From NCBI RefSeq assembly GCF_021044795.1, contig NZ_JAJNOP010000009.1: a stretch of 64,000 bases of DNA. One strand, 5' to 3'. This DNA comes from Acidaminococcus hominis (GTDB lineage Bacteria; Bacillota; Negativicutes; Acidaminococcales; Acidaminococcaceae). The notes under the pieces are model-generated. The model had not been told where the DNA came from and made no database searches. It was given only the letters and a program-made list of their open reading frames with translations. Position numbers and translations under genes: made by a program. Below are positions 1 through 8,299 of the stretch, in pieces (within the stretch, counting starts at the first letter, position 1; each line of letters starts with the position of its first letter).

Positions 1-622
1 TGGTGAGCTCCAAGGTGGAGTTGGCCAGCACCTGGCCGTCTTCCTTGGAAAATTCCAGGTAGGCTTCGTCCATAATCACCAGGCAGTCCACATTGCGGAT
101 GATTTTTTCCATGTCGCTGCGGGGGTTAAAGTTCCCGGTGGGGTTATTGGGGTTGCAGATGATCAGCGCATTGGGCTTTTCCTTTTGGCAGAAGGCGATG
201 ACCGCGTCCGGGTCAATGAAGCCTTCCGGGGTCAGGGCAAAGGCGATGGGCTCTGCGTCCCCCAGTACGGCGTAGGTTTCGTACATGGAAAAGGACGGGG
301 ACGGATAGGCAATTTTCGTGCCGGCACCGCCAAAGGCAAAGCAGGCTTTTTCCAACAGTTCGCTGGAACCGTTGCCAATGACCACCGTGGCCGGGTCTAC
401 GCCCAGGGCCTTGGCAATCTGCTCAGACAATTCTTCCCCGTGCATGGTAGGGTACCGGTTAAAGGCGTTTTCGCTGATCCGGGTCTGGAGCTCTACCCGG
501 AGCTCCGGGGTCAGGTCCCAGTTGGTTTCGTTGGCGTTTACGATAATATCTGCATCAGGTACCGTTTCTACCTGATAATCTTCAAATTTGGACAAGTATG
601 CCCGTGCCTTGATTTCCGTCAT
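1..622 (-). CDS. hisC: Histidinol-phosphate aminotransferase, N-terminal part
   Basis: PLP-dependent aminotransferase that turns imidazole-acetol phosphate plus glutamate into histidinol phosphate. The visible N-terminal 207 residues read MTEIKARAYLSKFEDY from an ATG preceded by GGGAGGAAGT. They carry the class I/II hallmarks GNGSSELLEKA, NPNNPTGNF and MDEAYLEFS, where the Asp and Tyr contact the cofactor. The PLP lysine lies beyond the left edge, so the gene is incomplete only because the window ends. It is the last visible gene of the leftward his operon, 42 bp after hisD. HisC-type enzymes can overlap in activity with aromatic aminotransferases, but the context makes histidine synthesis the best call. 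Confidence 0.93.
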   Translation of the reverse strand, partial: MTEIKARAYLSKFEDYQVETVPDADIIVNANETNWDLTPELRVELQTRISENAFNRYPTMHGEELSEQIAKALGVDPATVVIGNGSSELLEKACFAFGGAGTKIAYPSPSFSMYETYAVLGDAEPIAFALTPEGFIDPDAVIAFCQKEKPNALIICNPNNPTGNFNPRSDMEKIIRNVDCLVIMDEAYLEFSKEDGQVLANSTLELT

Positions 623-664
623 AATACTTCCTCCCAATATTTCTAAACTTTTTGAGCCAGGTTC

Positions 665-2014
665 TTACAGTTGTTTTTCCTTTCTGATGCGGATGGCATT
701 GGCGTGTGCCTGGAGCCCTTCGGCTTCGGCCATGGCAATAATGTCATCGGCGGCTTCAGAAAGCGCTTCCTTGGTATAGGAAATGATGCTGGTCTTTTTC
801 ATGAAGGTTTCCACATTCAGTACCGAATAGAATCTGGCAGTGCCGCCGGTGGGCAGAATGTGGTTGGGGCCGGCATAGTAGTCGCCCAGGGGTTCCGGAG
901 AGTAGGCTCCCAGGAAGATGGCGCCGGCGTTGCGGATATAGGGTACCAGGGCAAAGGGTTCCTTGGTGTTGATTTCCATGTGTTCCGGGGCGGACAGGTT
1001 AGCCATTTCCACCACGGTTTCCATATCCTTGGCCAGGATGATCTTGCCTTGGGCGGCCAGGGACTGGGCGGCAATTTCCCGCCGGGGCAGCCGGGCCAGC
1101 TGGACTTCCACTTCTTCGGCTACCTGATTAGCCAGCTTTTCATCGTCGGTAATCAGGATGGCGCAGGCCAGGGGGTCGTGTTCGGCCTGGCTCAGCAGGT
1201 CCGCAGCCAGGTATTGGTAGTCGGCGGTTTTGTCGGCTACAATCAGGATTTCACTGGGGCCAGCCAGCATGTCGATATCCACGTGGCCGTAGACGGCTTT
1301 CTTGGCCAGGGTCACGAAGATGTTCCCAGGGCCGGTAATTTTTTCCACCTTGGGCACGGTTTCCGTCCCAAAGGCCAGGGCCGCTACTGCCTGGGCGCCG
1401 CCCATTTTGTAGATTTCGGTGATGCCGATGGCTTTGGCGGTGGCCAGTACGTAGGGGTTCATTTTCCCATCCCGGCCAGCCGGGGCTGCCATGACAATCC
1501 GGGGCACGCCGGCTACCTTGGCAGGAACGGCGTTCATAATCACGGAGGAAGGATAGGCTGCGGTGCCGCCGGGCACGTAGATGCCCACGGAGTCCACCGG
1601 GGTCATTTTCTGGCCCAGGAAGGAGCCATAGGCCCGGGGGGTCAGCCAGGTTTTGGGCAGCTGTTCTTCGTGGAACTTGCGCACGTTGGCAATGGCCCGG
1701 TTGATGGCACCCATGGTCTTGGGGTCCACGGCCTTTTCGGCTTCGGCAAATTCGGCTTCGCTGACCTTGATTGTCTCAGGATTCAAGTCCGCCCCATCCA
1801 GCATTTTGGTGTAGGCGAACAGCTTGGCGTCCCCTTCCTTGCGGATGTCGTTTACGATCATATCCACTTCTTCTGCCGCCGTAAGAGGCCGGCCAAAGAG
1901 TTTTTCTACGGCAGCCTTGACTTTCGGGGACAGTTCTACTTCATCAAAGGATTTCTTTTCCAGTAAACGGCTGATCTCGGCCGCAGTGCTTTTTCTTTCA
2001 TCCAATACTTTCAT
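665..2014 (-). CDS. hisD: Histidinol dehydrogenase
   Basis: Zn-dependent enzyme of the last two steps of histidine synthesis: histidinol to histidinal to histidine, with two NAD+. At 449 residues it is slightly longer than the usual 430. Family motifs are all present: GIYVPGG (about 144-150), GPGNIFVTLAKK (about 228-239), the metal-binding SQAEHDP (about 275-281), LSAPEH (about 340-345) and GPNHILPTGG (about 382-391). The ATG directly abuts the hisG stop codon, so the two are translationally linked. Cytoplasmic homodimer in this family. Confidence 0.97.
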   Translation of the reverse strand: MKVLDERKSTAAEISRLLEKKSFDEVELSPKVKAAVEKLFGRPLTAAEEVDMIVNDIRKEGDAKLFAYTKMLDGADLNPETIKVSEAEFAEAEKAVDPKTMGAINRAIANVRKFHEEQLPKTWLTPRAYGSFLGQKMTPVDSVGIYVPGGTAAYPSSVIMNAVPAKVAGVPRIVMAAPAGRDGKMNPYVLATAKAIGITEIYKMGGAQAVAALAFGTETVPKVEKITGPGNIFVTLAKKAVYGHVDIDMLAGPSEILIVADKTADYQYLAADLLSQAEHDPLACAILITDDEKLANQVAEEVEVQLARLPRREIAAQSLAAQGKIILAKDMETVVEMANLSAPEHMEINTKEPFALVPYIRNAGAIFLGAYSPEPLGDYYAGPNHILPTGGTARFYSVLNVETFMKKTSIISYTKEALSEAADDIIAMAEAEGLQAHANAIRIRKEKQL

Positions 2015-2659
2015 TTATTCTTCCTCCTTGAGTACGGTTTCCAGGTCTTCCACCAGTTTCTTGATCCGGTCATACTGCATTTTGAAGCTGACCTTATTGG
2101 CAATGAGCCGGGCGGAGCTGGGGTACACGGTAGCAATTTCCTTCAGTTTGTTTTCCCGGAGGGTGCGGCCGGTTTCGACAATATCCACAATCAGTTCGCT
2201 AAGGCCCACAATGGGGGCCAGCTCGATGGAGCCGTTGAGCTTGACGATTTCCATCTGCATGCCCAGCTTTTCGAAAAACTCGGAGGCAGAATGGGGGTAT
2301 TTGGTGGCCACCCGCATATGGGCGTAGTCGGTCAGGTTGGGCAGCTGCTTGGCTTCGGGCACGGCCATCATCAAATGGCAGGCGCCGTAGCCCATATCCA
2401 GCAGTTCGTAGATATCTTTTTGTTCTTCCCGCAGCACGTCCTTGCCGATGATGCCGATATCGGCGGCCCCGTATTCCACGTAGGTGGGCAAGTCCACGGT
2501 TTTCACGATGATGAATTTTACTTTGGTTTCTTCATTGGTAATCACCAGTTTCCGGGAATTTTCCACCACGTTTTCGGCGGCGTAGCCTACCTTGGCCAGC
2601 AAGTCCACGGATTTGGCAAACAGTTTGCCCTTGGGCAATGCAATCGTTAAATAGTCCAT
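2015..2659 (-). CDS. hisG: ATP phosphoribosyltransferase, short form (HisG-S)
   Basis: Catalyses the first committed step of histidine synthesis, joining ATP and PRPP to give phosphoribosyl-ATP. At 214 residues it is the short form lacking the C-terminal ACT-like regulatory domain. That form works as a hetero-octamer with HisZ, encoded immediately upstream here. Visible features are the N-terminal LTIALPKGKLF, the GIIGKDVL segment and the PRPP-binding loop region ELIVDIVETGRTLRENKL (about 155-172). It lies 12 bp after hisZ and abuts hisD. Feedback control by histidine in this form is known to be exerted through HisZ. Confidence 0.96.
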   Translation of the reverse strand: MDYLTIALPKGKLFAKSVDLLAKVGYAAENVVENSRKLVITNEETKVKFIIVKTVDLPTYVEYGAADIGIIGKDVLREEQKDIYELLDMGYGACHLMMAVPEAKQLPNLTDYAHMRVATKYPHSASEFFEKLGMQMEIVKLNGSIELAPIVGLSELIVDIVETGRTLRENKLKEIATVYPSSARLIANKVSFKMQYDRIKKLVEDLETVLKEEE

Positions 2660-2671
2660 TTCACAGCTCTC

Positions 2672-3844
2672 CTATCGTACGTATGCTACAGCTTCGCAGC
2701 GGTTAGCTGCACAGGCCTTGTCCGCTTCTTCCGGGGTCAGGGCGTCGGTGGCAACCTTCACGTTCTTGCCGTCTGCGCGCAGGGACATGGCTTTGGCAAT
2801 GGCCTGCTGCTGATGACCGGGGGCCCAGGCTACGTAAATATCCCATTTGGATTCCTGGTTGAACTTGCCTTCCCGCTGGAGGCTGAGGATGATCCGGTCG
2901 ATGCCCATGGCAAAGCCCGTGGCCGGTGCCGGAGCCCCGAAGTTCTCCATCATCTTGTCGTAGCGGCCGCCGCCGCAGATATTGAAACCGATATGGGGCG
3001 CATAAGCCTCAAACACCATGCCGGTATAGTAATCAAAGTCACGAATCAGGGACAGGTCAAAGGACAGGTAGTCCCCTACGCCGTAGGCGGAAGCCAGTTG
3101 GTAGATGGCTTTCAGGTTCCGCAGGGCTTCCTTGCTCTTTTCATTGGAAACCTGGCGTTCCAGCTGGTCCAAAAGGTCCACGCCGCCCTGGAGGTAGAGC
3201 AGCTCCCGGAACAGTTCCTTCACGGGCTTGCGGATGTAGGAATCCGCAGCTTCCTTCAGGCCCACGGCGTTGTGGCTCAGCACCATGTGCTTGACAAATT
3301 CGGCCCGGGTGCCGGTAAGCTCCGCTTCTTCCATGAGCCCTGCCAAAAAGCCGCTGTGGCCGACGCTCAGGAGAAAATCCGTCAGGCCGGCGGCCCTCAG
3401 GCTGCTGACGGCCAGGGCCAGGACTTCGGCGTCCGCCATGGGAGCCGCTGCCCCGATGAGCTCGATGCCTGCCTGGCTGAATTCGCATTGGCGGCCGGCC
3501 TGGGTCTGTTCGTGGCGGAACACGTTGGCAATGTAGAACAGCCGTTTGATGCCCTTGTCAGCCTTGAGCCGGGTGGCTACCATCCGGGCCAGCGGGGTGG
3601 TCATTTCCGTGCGCAGGATCATGGTGCGGCTTTCCCGGTCCATGAACTTCATGCTTTCTTCCGTAATGCCGGCGCCGCTTAGGGCAAAGGTGTCTGCGTA
3701 TTCAAAGGTGGGGGTAATGGCTTCGTCATAGCCCCAGGACAGAAAATTGTCTGCAATCTGGTCCTCCATTTTCCGCTTCAGCCGGGCTTCTCCCGGCAGG
3801 ATATCTTTGGTTCCATAGGGAATTCTCAAAATGTTGGTACTCAT
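2672..3844 (-). CDS. hisZ: ATP phosphoribosyltransferase regulatory subunit (HisZ)
   Basis: A class II histidyl-tRNA-synthetase-like protein of 390 residues that has lost aminoacylation and acts as the histidine-sensing subunit of short-form HisG. Visible class II motifs are PTFEY (motif 1 region), the ILRTEMTTPLARM segment (motif 2, about 75-87) and GIDRIILSL near the C-terminus. There is no typical HisRS anticodon-binding domain beyond a short Rossmann-like tail. Its position immediately before hisG separates it from hisS. The ATG overlaps the stop of the upstream yerC-like gene by 4 bp. Confidence 0.93.
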   Translation of the reverse strand: MSTNILRIPYGTKDILPGEARLKRKMEDQIADNFLSWGYDEAITPTFEYADTFALSGAGITEESMKFMDRESRTMILRTEMTTPLARMVATRLKADKGIKRLFYIANVFRHEQTQAGRQCEFSQAGIELIGAAAPMADAEVLALAVSSLRAAGLTDFLLSVGHSGFLAGLMEEAELTGTRAEFVKHMVLSHNAVGLKEAADSYIRKPVKELFRELLYLQGGVDLLDQLERQVSNEKSKEALRNLKAIYQLASAYGVGDYLSFDLSLIRDFDYYTGMVFEAYAPHIGFNICGGGRYDKMMENFGAPAPATGFAMGIDRIILSLQREGKFNQESKWDIYVAWAPGHQQQAIAKAMSLRADGKNVKVATDALTPEEADKACAANRCEAVAYVR

Positions 3845-4149
3845 GCGTTTTCTTCTCCTTTGGTAATACGGGGAATGACGGTTTGGTAGCCGCCTGCCCC
3901 ATAGTTTAAACAGCGATTAACCCGGGAAACGGTGGTGCTGCTGGCGCCCGTATCCTTGACAATCTTGGCATAATTTTCGCCGCGATGAAGACGCACCGCC
4001 ACTTCCAGCCGCTGGCCCAGGGCCTTGAGCTCGTTGGGGGTGCAGATGTCTTCCAGGAAGGCCAGGCACATTTCCTTGTTCTCCAGGGTGAGGAACGCGT
4101 CAGCCAGCTGCAGAAGTTCTTTTTTGTTGTAACCTGCTTGAATAATCAT
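3841..4149 (-). CDS. yerC: YerC/YecD (TrpR-related) repressor, candidate histidine regulator
   Basis: 102-residue helix-turn-helix protein of the TrpR-like YerC/YecD family. A TrpR-type DNA-binding segment is visible: NYAKIVKDTGASSTTVSRVNRC (about residues 60-80), preceded by the family signature LTLENKEMCLAFLEDICTP. It is the first gene of the his operon and overlaps hisZ by ATGA. From memory, comparative regulon studies propose that Firmicute members of this family (HisR) control histidine genes; the placement here fits. A palindromic site over the operon promoter (4236-4264) would be its likely autoregulatory operator. Confidence 0.85.
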   Translation of the reverse strand: MIIQAGYNKKELLQLADAFLTLENKEMCLAFLEDICTPNELKALGQRLEVAVRLHRGENYAKIVKDTGASSTTVSRVNRCLNYGAGGYQTVIPRITKGEENA

Positions 4150-4235
4150 GTTGGTACCCCTTTCTAGGTGTTTCCAGGTTTGGTTTATGAAATGGACCGA
4201 ATGCCGATTTCGCTTTACCTCTTTACTGATTTAGT

Positions 4236-4264
4236 ACTTTACTCCGATGAAGTAATAAAGTCAA
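4236..4264 (-). promoter_or_regulatory. his operon promoter with overlapping inverted repeat
   Basis: On the minus strand TTGACT (4259-4264), a 17-bp spacer and TAAAGT (4236-4241) form a good sigma-A promoter about 90 bp upstream of yerC. The plus strand reads ACTTTACT-N7-AGTAATAAAGT across the same bases, an imperfect inverted repeat covering both promoter elements. This is the expected place for a repressor operator; assigning it to the YerC/HisR-like protein is inference. Confidence 0.55.
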
Positions 4265-4332
4265 GTATTTTTTCTAGTTTTTACCAAACTTTGACATTTT
4301 TCCACTTTGGAGGCTTTTTTTGCCAAAACACA

Positions 4333-4361
4333 TTGACAAACTGTACATAACAGAGTATCAT
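4333..4361 (+). promoter_or_regulatory. Promoter of the SAM-I/metNI transcript
   Basis: TTGACA (4333-4338), exactly 17 bp, then TATCAT (4356-4361). The predicted start, about 4368, lies just before the P1 stem of the SAM-I riboswitch. Confidence 0.75.
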
Positions 4362-4373
4362 TTATCCACACGG

Positions 4374-4472
4374 ATTCATCAAGAGTAACGGAGGGACTGG
4401 CCCGATGATGTTACGGCAACCATCACTTTGTGAACGGTGCTAAGTCCATCAGGTGCAGCCTGAAAGATGAAG
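4374..4472 (+). ncRNA. SAM-I (S-box) riboswitch
   Basis: Matches the S-box consensus: an AAGAG turn after the 5' P1 strand, then GGAGGGACTGGCCCGATGA, CGGCAACC, GAACGGTGCTAAGTCC and a closing GAAAGATGAA. TTCATC (4375-4380) pairs with GATGAA (4466-4471) to form P1. An intrinsic terminator follows at 4493-4522, so SAM binding should end transcription before metNI. It lies between a good promoter and metN, as in many methionine transport operons. Confidence 0.96.
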
Positions 4473-4492
4473 ATGATTAAGCCAAACGCATT

Positions 4493-4522
4493 CCTCTTCA
4501 TATTGAGTGAAGAGGTTTTTTT
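4493..4522 (+). terminator. Riboswitch expression-platform terminator
   Basis: CCTCTTCA, a 7-base loop, TGAAGAGG, then seven T. It sits between the SAM-I aptamer and metN and should form when SAM is bound. Confidence 0.93.
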
Positions 4523-4546
4523 ATTGTATGGAGGTGGACATATTTT

Positions 4547-5587
4547 ATGATAGAGCTGCAGCACATTGACAAGATCTATCACACGAGCTCCGGGGACCTG
4601 CACGCCCTGAAAGATATCAACTTGTCTATTAATGAAGGTGAAATTTTCGGCATCATCGGTTTGTCCGGGGCCGGCAAAAGCACCCTGGTCCGCTGCATCA
4701 ACCGGCTGGAGAAACCCACCAGCGGCAAGGTGATTGTGGACGGCCAGGACATTACGGCCATGAGCCCGGTGGAACTGCGGAAAGCCCGGCAGAACATCGG
4801 CATGATTTTCCAGCATTTTAACCTGCTGAGCAGCCGGACCGTTTACGGCAACATTGCCTTCCCCCTGGAAATCCAAGGGCTGGACAAGGCTGCCATCAAA
4901 AAGAAGGTGGATCCCCTGCTGGAACTGGTGGGCCTCACCGACCGGGCGGACCATTATCCGTCCCAGCTGTCCGGCGGCCAGAAGCAGCGGGTAGGCATTG
5001 CCCGGGCCCTGTCTTCCGACCCTACGGTGCTGCTGTGCGATGAAGCCACCTCCGCCCTGGACCCCCAAACCACGGAATCCATTCTGGACCTGCTCCGGAA
5101 CATCAACAAGCGGCTGCACATTACCATCGTGATGATTACCCACCAGATGAATGTGGTGAAGGAAATCTGCGACCGGGTTGCCGTTATTGAAAACGGGGAA
5201 ATCATTGAAGAAGGCACCATGTTCGACCTGTTCACCAATCCCCAGAAGGCCACCACCAAGGAATTTGTGGCCAGCATCCAGCACAACGACCTGCCGGATT
5301 TCGTAAAACAGATGAACATCCAAAAGGTCTACCAGCCGGGAAACAAGGCGCTGGTCAGCTTGTCCTTTATTGGGGAAAGCGCCGGAGAACCGGTGATTTC
5401 CGTGCTGATCAAGCAGTTTGATATTGACGTGAACATCCTCACCGCCAACATTGAAAGCCTCCAGAACACCCCCTACGGGACGCTGCTGGTAGAGCTGGAA
5501 GGCGACGAGGTGCATATGAAGGAGGCCCTGGATTATCTCCAGGCCAAGCAGCAATTGAAGGTGGAGGTGATTGGCTATGTCTCCTAA
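4547..5587 (+). CDS. metN: Methionine ABC transporter ATP-binding protein
   Basis: ATPase of a D/L-methionine importer. 346 residues, with Walker A GLSGAGKST (38-46), signature LSGGQKQR (about 140-147), Walker B VLLCDEATSALD (about 160-171) and switch His in MITHQM. The last 80 residues form the NIL domain, which in MetN binds methionine and gives trans-inhibition. It follows a SAM-I riboswitch, is preceded by TATGGAGGTGG and overlaps metI. The NIL domain and S-box separate it from other amino-acid ATPases. Confidence 0.96.
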   Translation: MIELQHIDKIYHTSSGDLHALKDINLSINEGEIFGIIGLSGAGKSTLVRCINRLEKPTSGKVIVDGQDITAMSPVELRKARQNIGMIFQHFNLLSSRTVYGNIAFPLEIQGLDKAAIKKKVDPLLELVGLTDRADHYPSQLSGGQKQRVGIARALSSDPTVLLCDEATSALDPQTTESILDLLRNINKRLHITIVMITHQMNVVKEICDRVAVIENGEIIEEGTMFDLFTNPQKATTKEFVASIQHNDLPDFVKQMNIQKVYQPGNKALVSLSFIGESAGEPVISVLIKQFDIDVNILTANIESLQNTPYGTLLVELEGDEVHMKEALDYLQAKQQLKVEVIGYVS

Positions 5588-6239
5588 TATGATGAATCTG
5601 CTAATCAAGGCTCTGGGGGAAACCTGCTACATGGTGGTGGTTTCCGCCGCTCTGGCTACGTTGTTTGGGATTCCTTTGGGGGTTATCCTGACGGTGACCG
5701 GCAAGGGCCATATTATGGAAAACAAAGTGGTGAACCGGATTTTGGGCGCCATTGTCAACGCCACCCGTTCCACGCCTTTTATCATTTTGATGGTTGCCAT
5801 TATTCCCCTGACCCGTATTATTGTCGGGTCTTCTATCGGGACCACCGCAGCCATTGTGCCCCTGACCATTTCCTGCACTCCGTTTATTTCCCGGATTATT
5901 GAGTCCTCCCTTTTGGAAGTGGACCACGGGGTTATTGAAGCAGCCCTGTCTGTAGGGGCCTCTCCCCTGCAAATCATCTGGAAGGTGCTGCTGCCGGAAG
6001 CCATGCACTCCATCGTGCTGGGGATTACCCTGGCCATCATCAGCCTGATCGGCAGCTCGGCTATGGCCGGCGCCCTGGGCGGCGGCGGTCTGGGGGACCT
6101 GGCCATCCGCTACGGGTATCAGCGGTTCCAGGCCGACACCATGCTGGCCACGGTTATCGTGCTGATTGCCCTGGTGCAGTTGGTGCAGTCCTGCGGCAAC
6201 CGGTTCTCCAGCAAGCTGAACAAGAATAAAATTAAATAA
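5577..6239 (+). CDS. metI: Methionine ABC transporter permease
   Basis: Integral membrane permease of about 220 residues with five to six hydrophobic segments. It has the cytoplasmic coupling loop typical of MetI: EAALSVGASPLQIIWKVLLPEA. The ATG at 5577 is preferred over the in-frame TTG at 5571 because GGAGG (5563-5567) is then 9 bp away; the start lies inside the last codons of metN. No metQ lipoprotein gene follows: a terminator comes 24 bp after the stop. The binding protein must be encoded elsewhere or the pair borrows one. Confidence 0.95.
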   Translation: MSPNMMNLLIKALGETCYMVVVSAALATLFGIPLGVILTVTGKGHIMENKVVNRILGAIVNATRSTPFIILMVAIIPLTRIIVGSSIGTTAAIVPLTISCTPFISRIIESSLLEVDHGVIEAALSVGASPLQIIWKVLLPEAMHSIVLGITLAIISLIGSSAMAGALGGGGLGDLAIRYGYQRFQADTMLATVIVLIALVQLVQSCGNRFSSKLNKNKIK

Positions 6240-6262
6240 GGATTGTAAGTAGGGATTTTTGG

Positions 6263-6291
6263 TGCACCAGCTGCGGCTGGTGCATTTTTTT
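6263..6291 (+). terminator. metNI terminator
   Basis: Perfect 9-bp stem TGCACCAGC/GCTGGTGCA with a TGCG loop and seven T, 24 bp after metI. Confidence 0.95.
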
Positions 6292-6396
6292 GTGTTCCCC
6301 CTGCTCCCTTTTGGCAGCGATAAATCCCAGGAATTTTCTTGCAATTCTATGCTATAATAAAAATACACCTTATTCACATTTGAGGAGGCGAGACTT

Positions 6397-6849
6397 ATGA
6401 AGAAATTCTTTTTGGTGCTGATGCTGCTGTGCTCGTTTGCAGTGCCGGGCTTTGCCAATTCCTTTGACCAGCAGCCCCAGCGCTTTGTCTGCGTGGATAC
6501 GTCCCAAAAGGGCAGACGGTATGTGGACCTGGATTCGGTACAGGTGGTCCAGTACGCTCCCCCGGCCTACCAGCTTTCGGTGGTCACCTACACTTTGGAC
6601 TATGTAAACCACAGCGGCTTCCAATACACCCAGCTGTACACCTACAATTACAAGGACCAGACCATGAAGCTGACCTTCAAGGCTGCCCTGCCCTGCGATG
6701 AGGAAGGCAAACTGTTAAACCAGGCCCCTGGCAAGGTGGACGGCACGGCCCTGGACATTCTGCCCTACAGTCAGGGCTACTACGTGGGAAACCTGATTTT
6801 CCACAAAGCCTACAATATGTATTTCAGCAAGAATTTCCCCGGAGCGTAA
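6397..6849 (+). CDS. Exported protein of unknown function (150 aa)
   Basis: Start ATG preceded by TTGAGGAGGCGAGACTT, an excellent ribosome site. Residues 1-20 (MKKFFLVLMLLCSFAVPGFA) are a Sec signal peptide with an AxA-like cleavage site (GFA-NS). The mature part of about 130 residues is rich in Tyr, Gln and beta-strand-like segments. There are only two Cys in the mature chain (CVD and PCDEE), which could form a disulfide. I do not recognise the family. It is monocistronic: a -10 like TATAAT lies at 6353-6358 and a terminator follows. Probably periplasmic or surface-located if the host is a diderm Negativicute. Confidence 0.8.
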   Translation: MKKFFLVLMLLCSFAVPGFANSFDQQPQRFVCVDTSQKGRRYVDLDSVQVVQYAPPAYQLSVVTYTLDYVNHSGFQYTQLYTYNYKDQTMKLTFKAALPCDEEGKLLNQAPGKVDGTALDILPYSQGYYVGNLIFHKAYNMYFSKNFPGA

Positions 6850-6859
6850 GGCCGGGACA

Positions 6860-6897
6860 AAGCGTTTTGCCAAATCTCTTGGTAAAACGCTTTTTTT
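6860..6897 (+). terminator. Terminator after the 150-aa exported protein gene
   Basis: AAGCGTTTTGCCAA pairs with TTGGTAAAACGCTT (one G-A mismatch), followed by a T run. Confidence 0.93.
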
Positions 6898-6941
6898 CAT
6901 GCTATACTAGGTTTTGACCATAATGAAAGGAGCGCAAACCC

Positions 6942-8033
6942 TTGGCGCTATTCCATAGAAAACGGCCTACCCGGCCCCAGCCCGTTGCTTTTGGGCAGGC
7001 CCGGCGGAAGCCTCCCAAGAAAAATCATTCCACCCTGTATTTTCTGCTGCTGACGGCCCTGGTGATTCTGGGGGTCATGGCCTACAACTACCGGGCGGAC
7101 ATCAAGATGCACATTATGCACTACAAGCCCCAGCCGGTGAAGACGGTAACCATTGCCAACACCAATCTGAACCTCCAGGAAATCAACACGCCGGAGCTGA
7201 CCAGCTACGATGTGGACAAGATTCTCAGCTTCCACTACCGGGACGAGGTATTCTACCTGGCCCTGCGCAGCCAGGACGGGGAAAGCACCCATATTGACGC
7301 CTTTGACGTGAAAAACGGCAGCTTGTTCGCCCACCGTTCCTTCGGGGAAGACGGGGTGTTCACCATCCACGAAAAGATGATTCTCAGCGTCAACGTGGGC
7401 AGCAAAGGGGAAGTCTACTACGTGCGCAATGGCATCCATACCCTGAAGGACGGCAACGACATCATCAGCCTGAAGGGCAGCACCACTGCCACCCGGGTGG
7501 CCCTGCTCCCCGGAGACCAGCAGGCCTACCTGTACGGCAACGACAACTTTACCCTGGCGGATATCCATGACGGGTCCTTTGACAACAACCACCCGGCCTT
7601 CCTCCACAACCGGGCGAAGCCCTTTGCCGGGGGCCTGACCCTGGTGCGGATTGCCCCGGACGGCACGGTGTTTGGGGGCGGCCGGATCAAGACCAACGAC
7701 TTTAATATCGTGGCCTCCTTCTCCCCCCAGGGCAAGCAGCTGCAAACCTACGGCAGCTACATCCAGACGGACAAGGATTCCATCTACAACCTGGTGGACC
7801 TGGCGGTACTGGACCATTACGTGGTGGTCATTGACGGCTTCACACTGAAGATTTGGAACCGTGACGGCCATTATTTGGGGGCGTTCAACAGTTCCAAGCT
7901 GCTGGATAACAACCTGAACTGCGCCAAGCTTACTGCCATGGACAGCAAAACCCTGGGTATCCTGGCCTACGTACGGAATCCCCAGACCAAGCTGATTGAT
8001 ATCAAGCTGTTTACTTTGCAGTTTCCCAATTGA
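6942..8033 (+). CDS. Membrane-anchored protein of unknown function (363 aa)
   Basis: Begins with TTG (MALFHRKRPTR), preceded by AAGGAG 11 bp upstream; no better ATG is in range. A basic cytoplasmic tail (residues 1-30, rich in R/K/P) is followed by one transmembrane helix (about 31-48, YFLLLTALVILGVMAY). A roughly 310-residue extracytoplasmic domain follows. That domain has repeated short beta-like blocks (for example VFYLALRSQDG, FSPQGKQLQTYG, VVIDGFTLKIWNRDG), which resemble WD/NHL-type propeller blades, but no family is recognised. Monocistronic with its own terminator. The function is unknown; a cell-envelope location is inferred. Confidence 0.75.
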   Translation: MALFHRKRPTRPQPVAFGQARRKPPKKNHSTLYFLLLTALVILGVMAYNYRADIKMHIMHYKPQPVKTVTIANTNLNLQEINTPELTSYDVDKILSFHYRDEVFYLALRSQDGESTHIDAFDVKNGSLFAHRSFGEDGVFTIHEKMILSVNVGSKGEVYYVRNGIHTLKDGNDIISLKGSTTATRVALLPGDQQAYLYGNDNFTLADIHDGSFDNNHPAFLHNRAKPFAGGLTLVRIAPDGTVFGGGRIKTNDFNIVASFSPQGKQLQTYGSYIQTDKDSIYNLVDLAVLDHYVVVIDGFTLKIWNRDGHYLGAFNSSKLLDNNLNCAKLTAMDSKTLGILAYVRNPQTKLIDIKLFTLQFPN

Positions 8034-8055
8034 AGAAGCGCTGAAAAGCGGTGTG

Positions 8056-8095
8056 AAAAAGCCTTGCGGACGCAAAAACGTCGGCAAGGCTTTTT
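8056..8095 (+). terminator. Terminator after the 363-aa membrane-anchored protein gene
   Basis: AAAAAGCCTTGC and GCAAGGCTTTTT form the stem, with an internal GACG/CGTC pair closing an A-rich loop. Confidence 0.93.
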
Positions 8096-8299
8096 GTGTG
8101 GGGACGGCTGGGTTGTGGGCTCTCGGGGTCTGCTTGGCTGTGAACCCCAGCCTTCACTCCCCACTCTCCTTTTTCCCAATAAAGGAATTTTCTCTCCTTT
8201 GTTGAATACCATAAGCATACGACTTTCGCTGGCTCCTCTGTTTTAGGCTGCTGGCGCTCTCTAGGCTACGCAAGTGCTCCCAAGTAAAGGAGGTTTTTC

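Noticed and set aside
671..1966. 431-codon open frame antisense to hisD
   Set aside because: Mirror of a high-G+C real gene: Gly/Gln/His/Phe-rich composition, no ribosome site, fully inside hisD.
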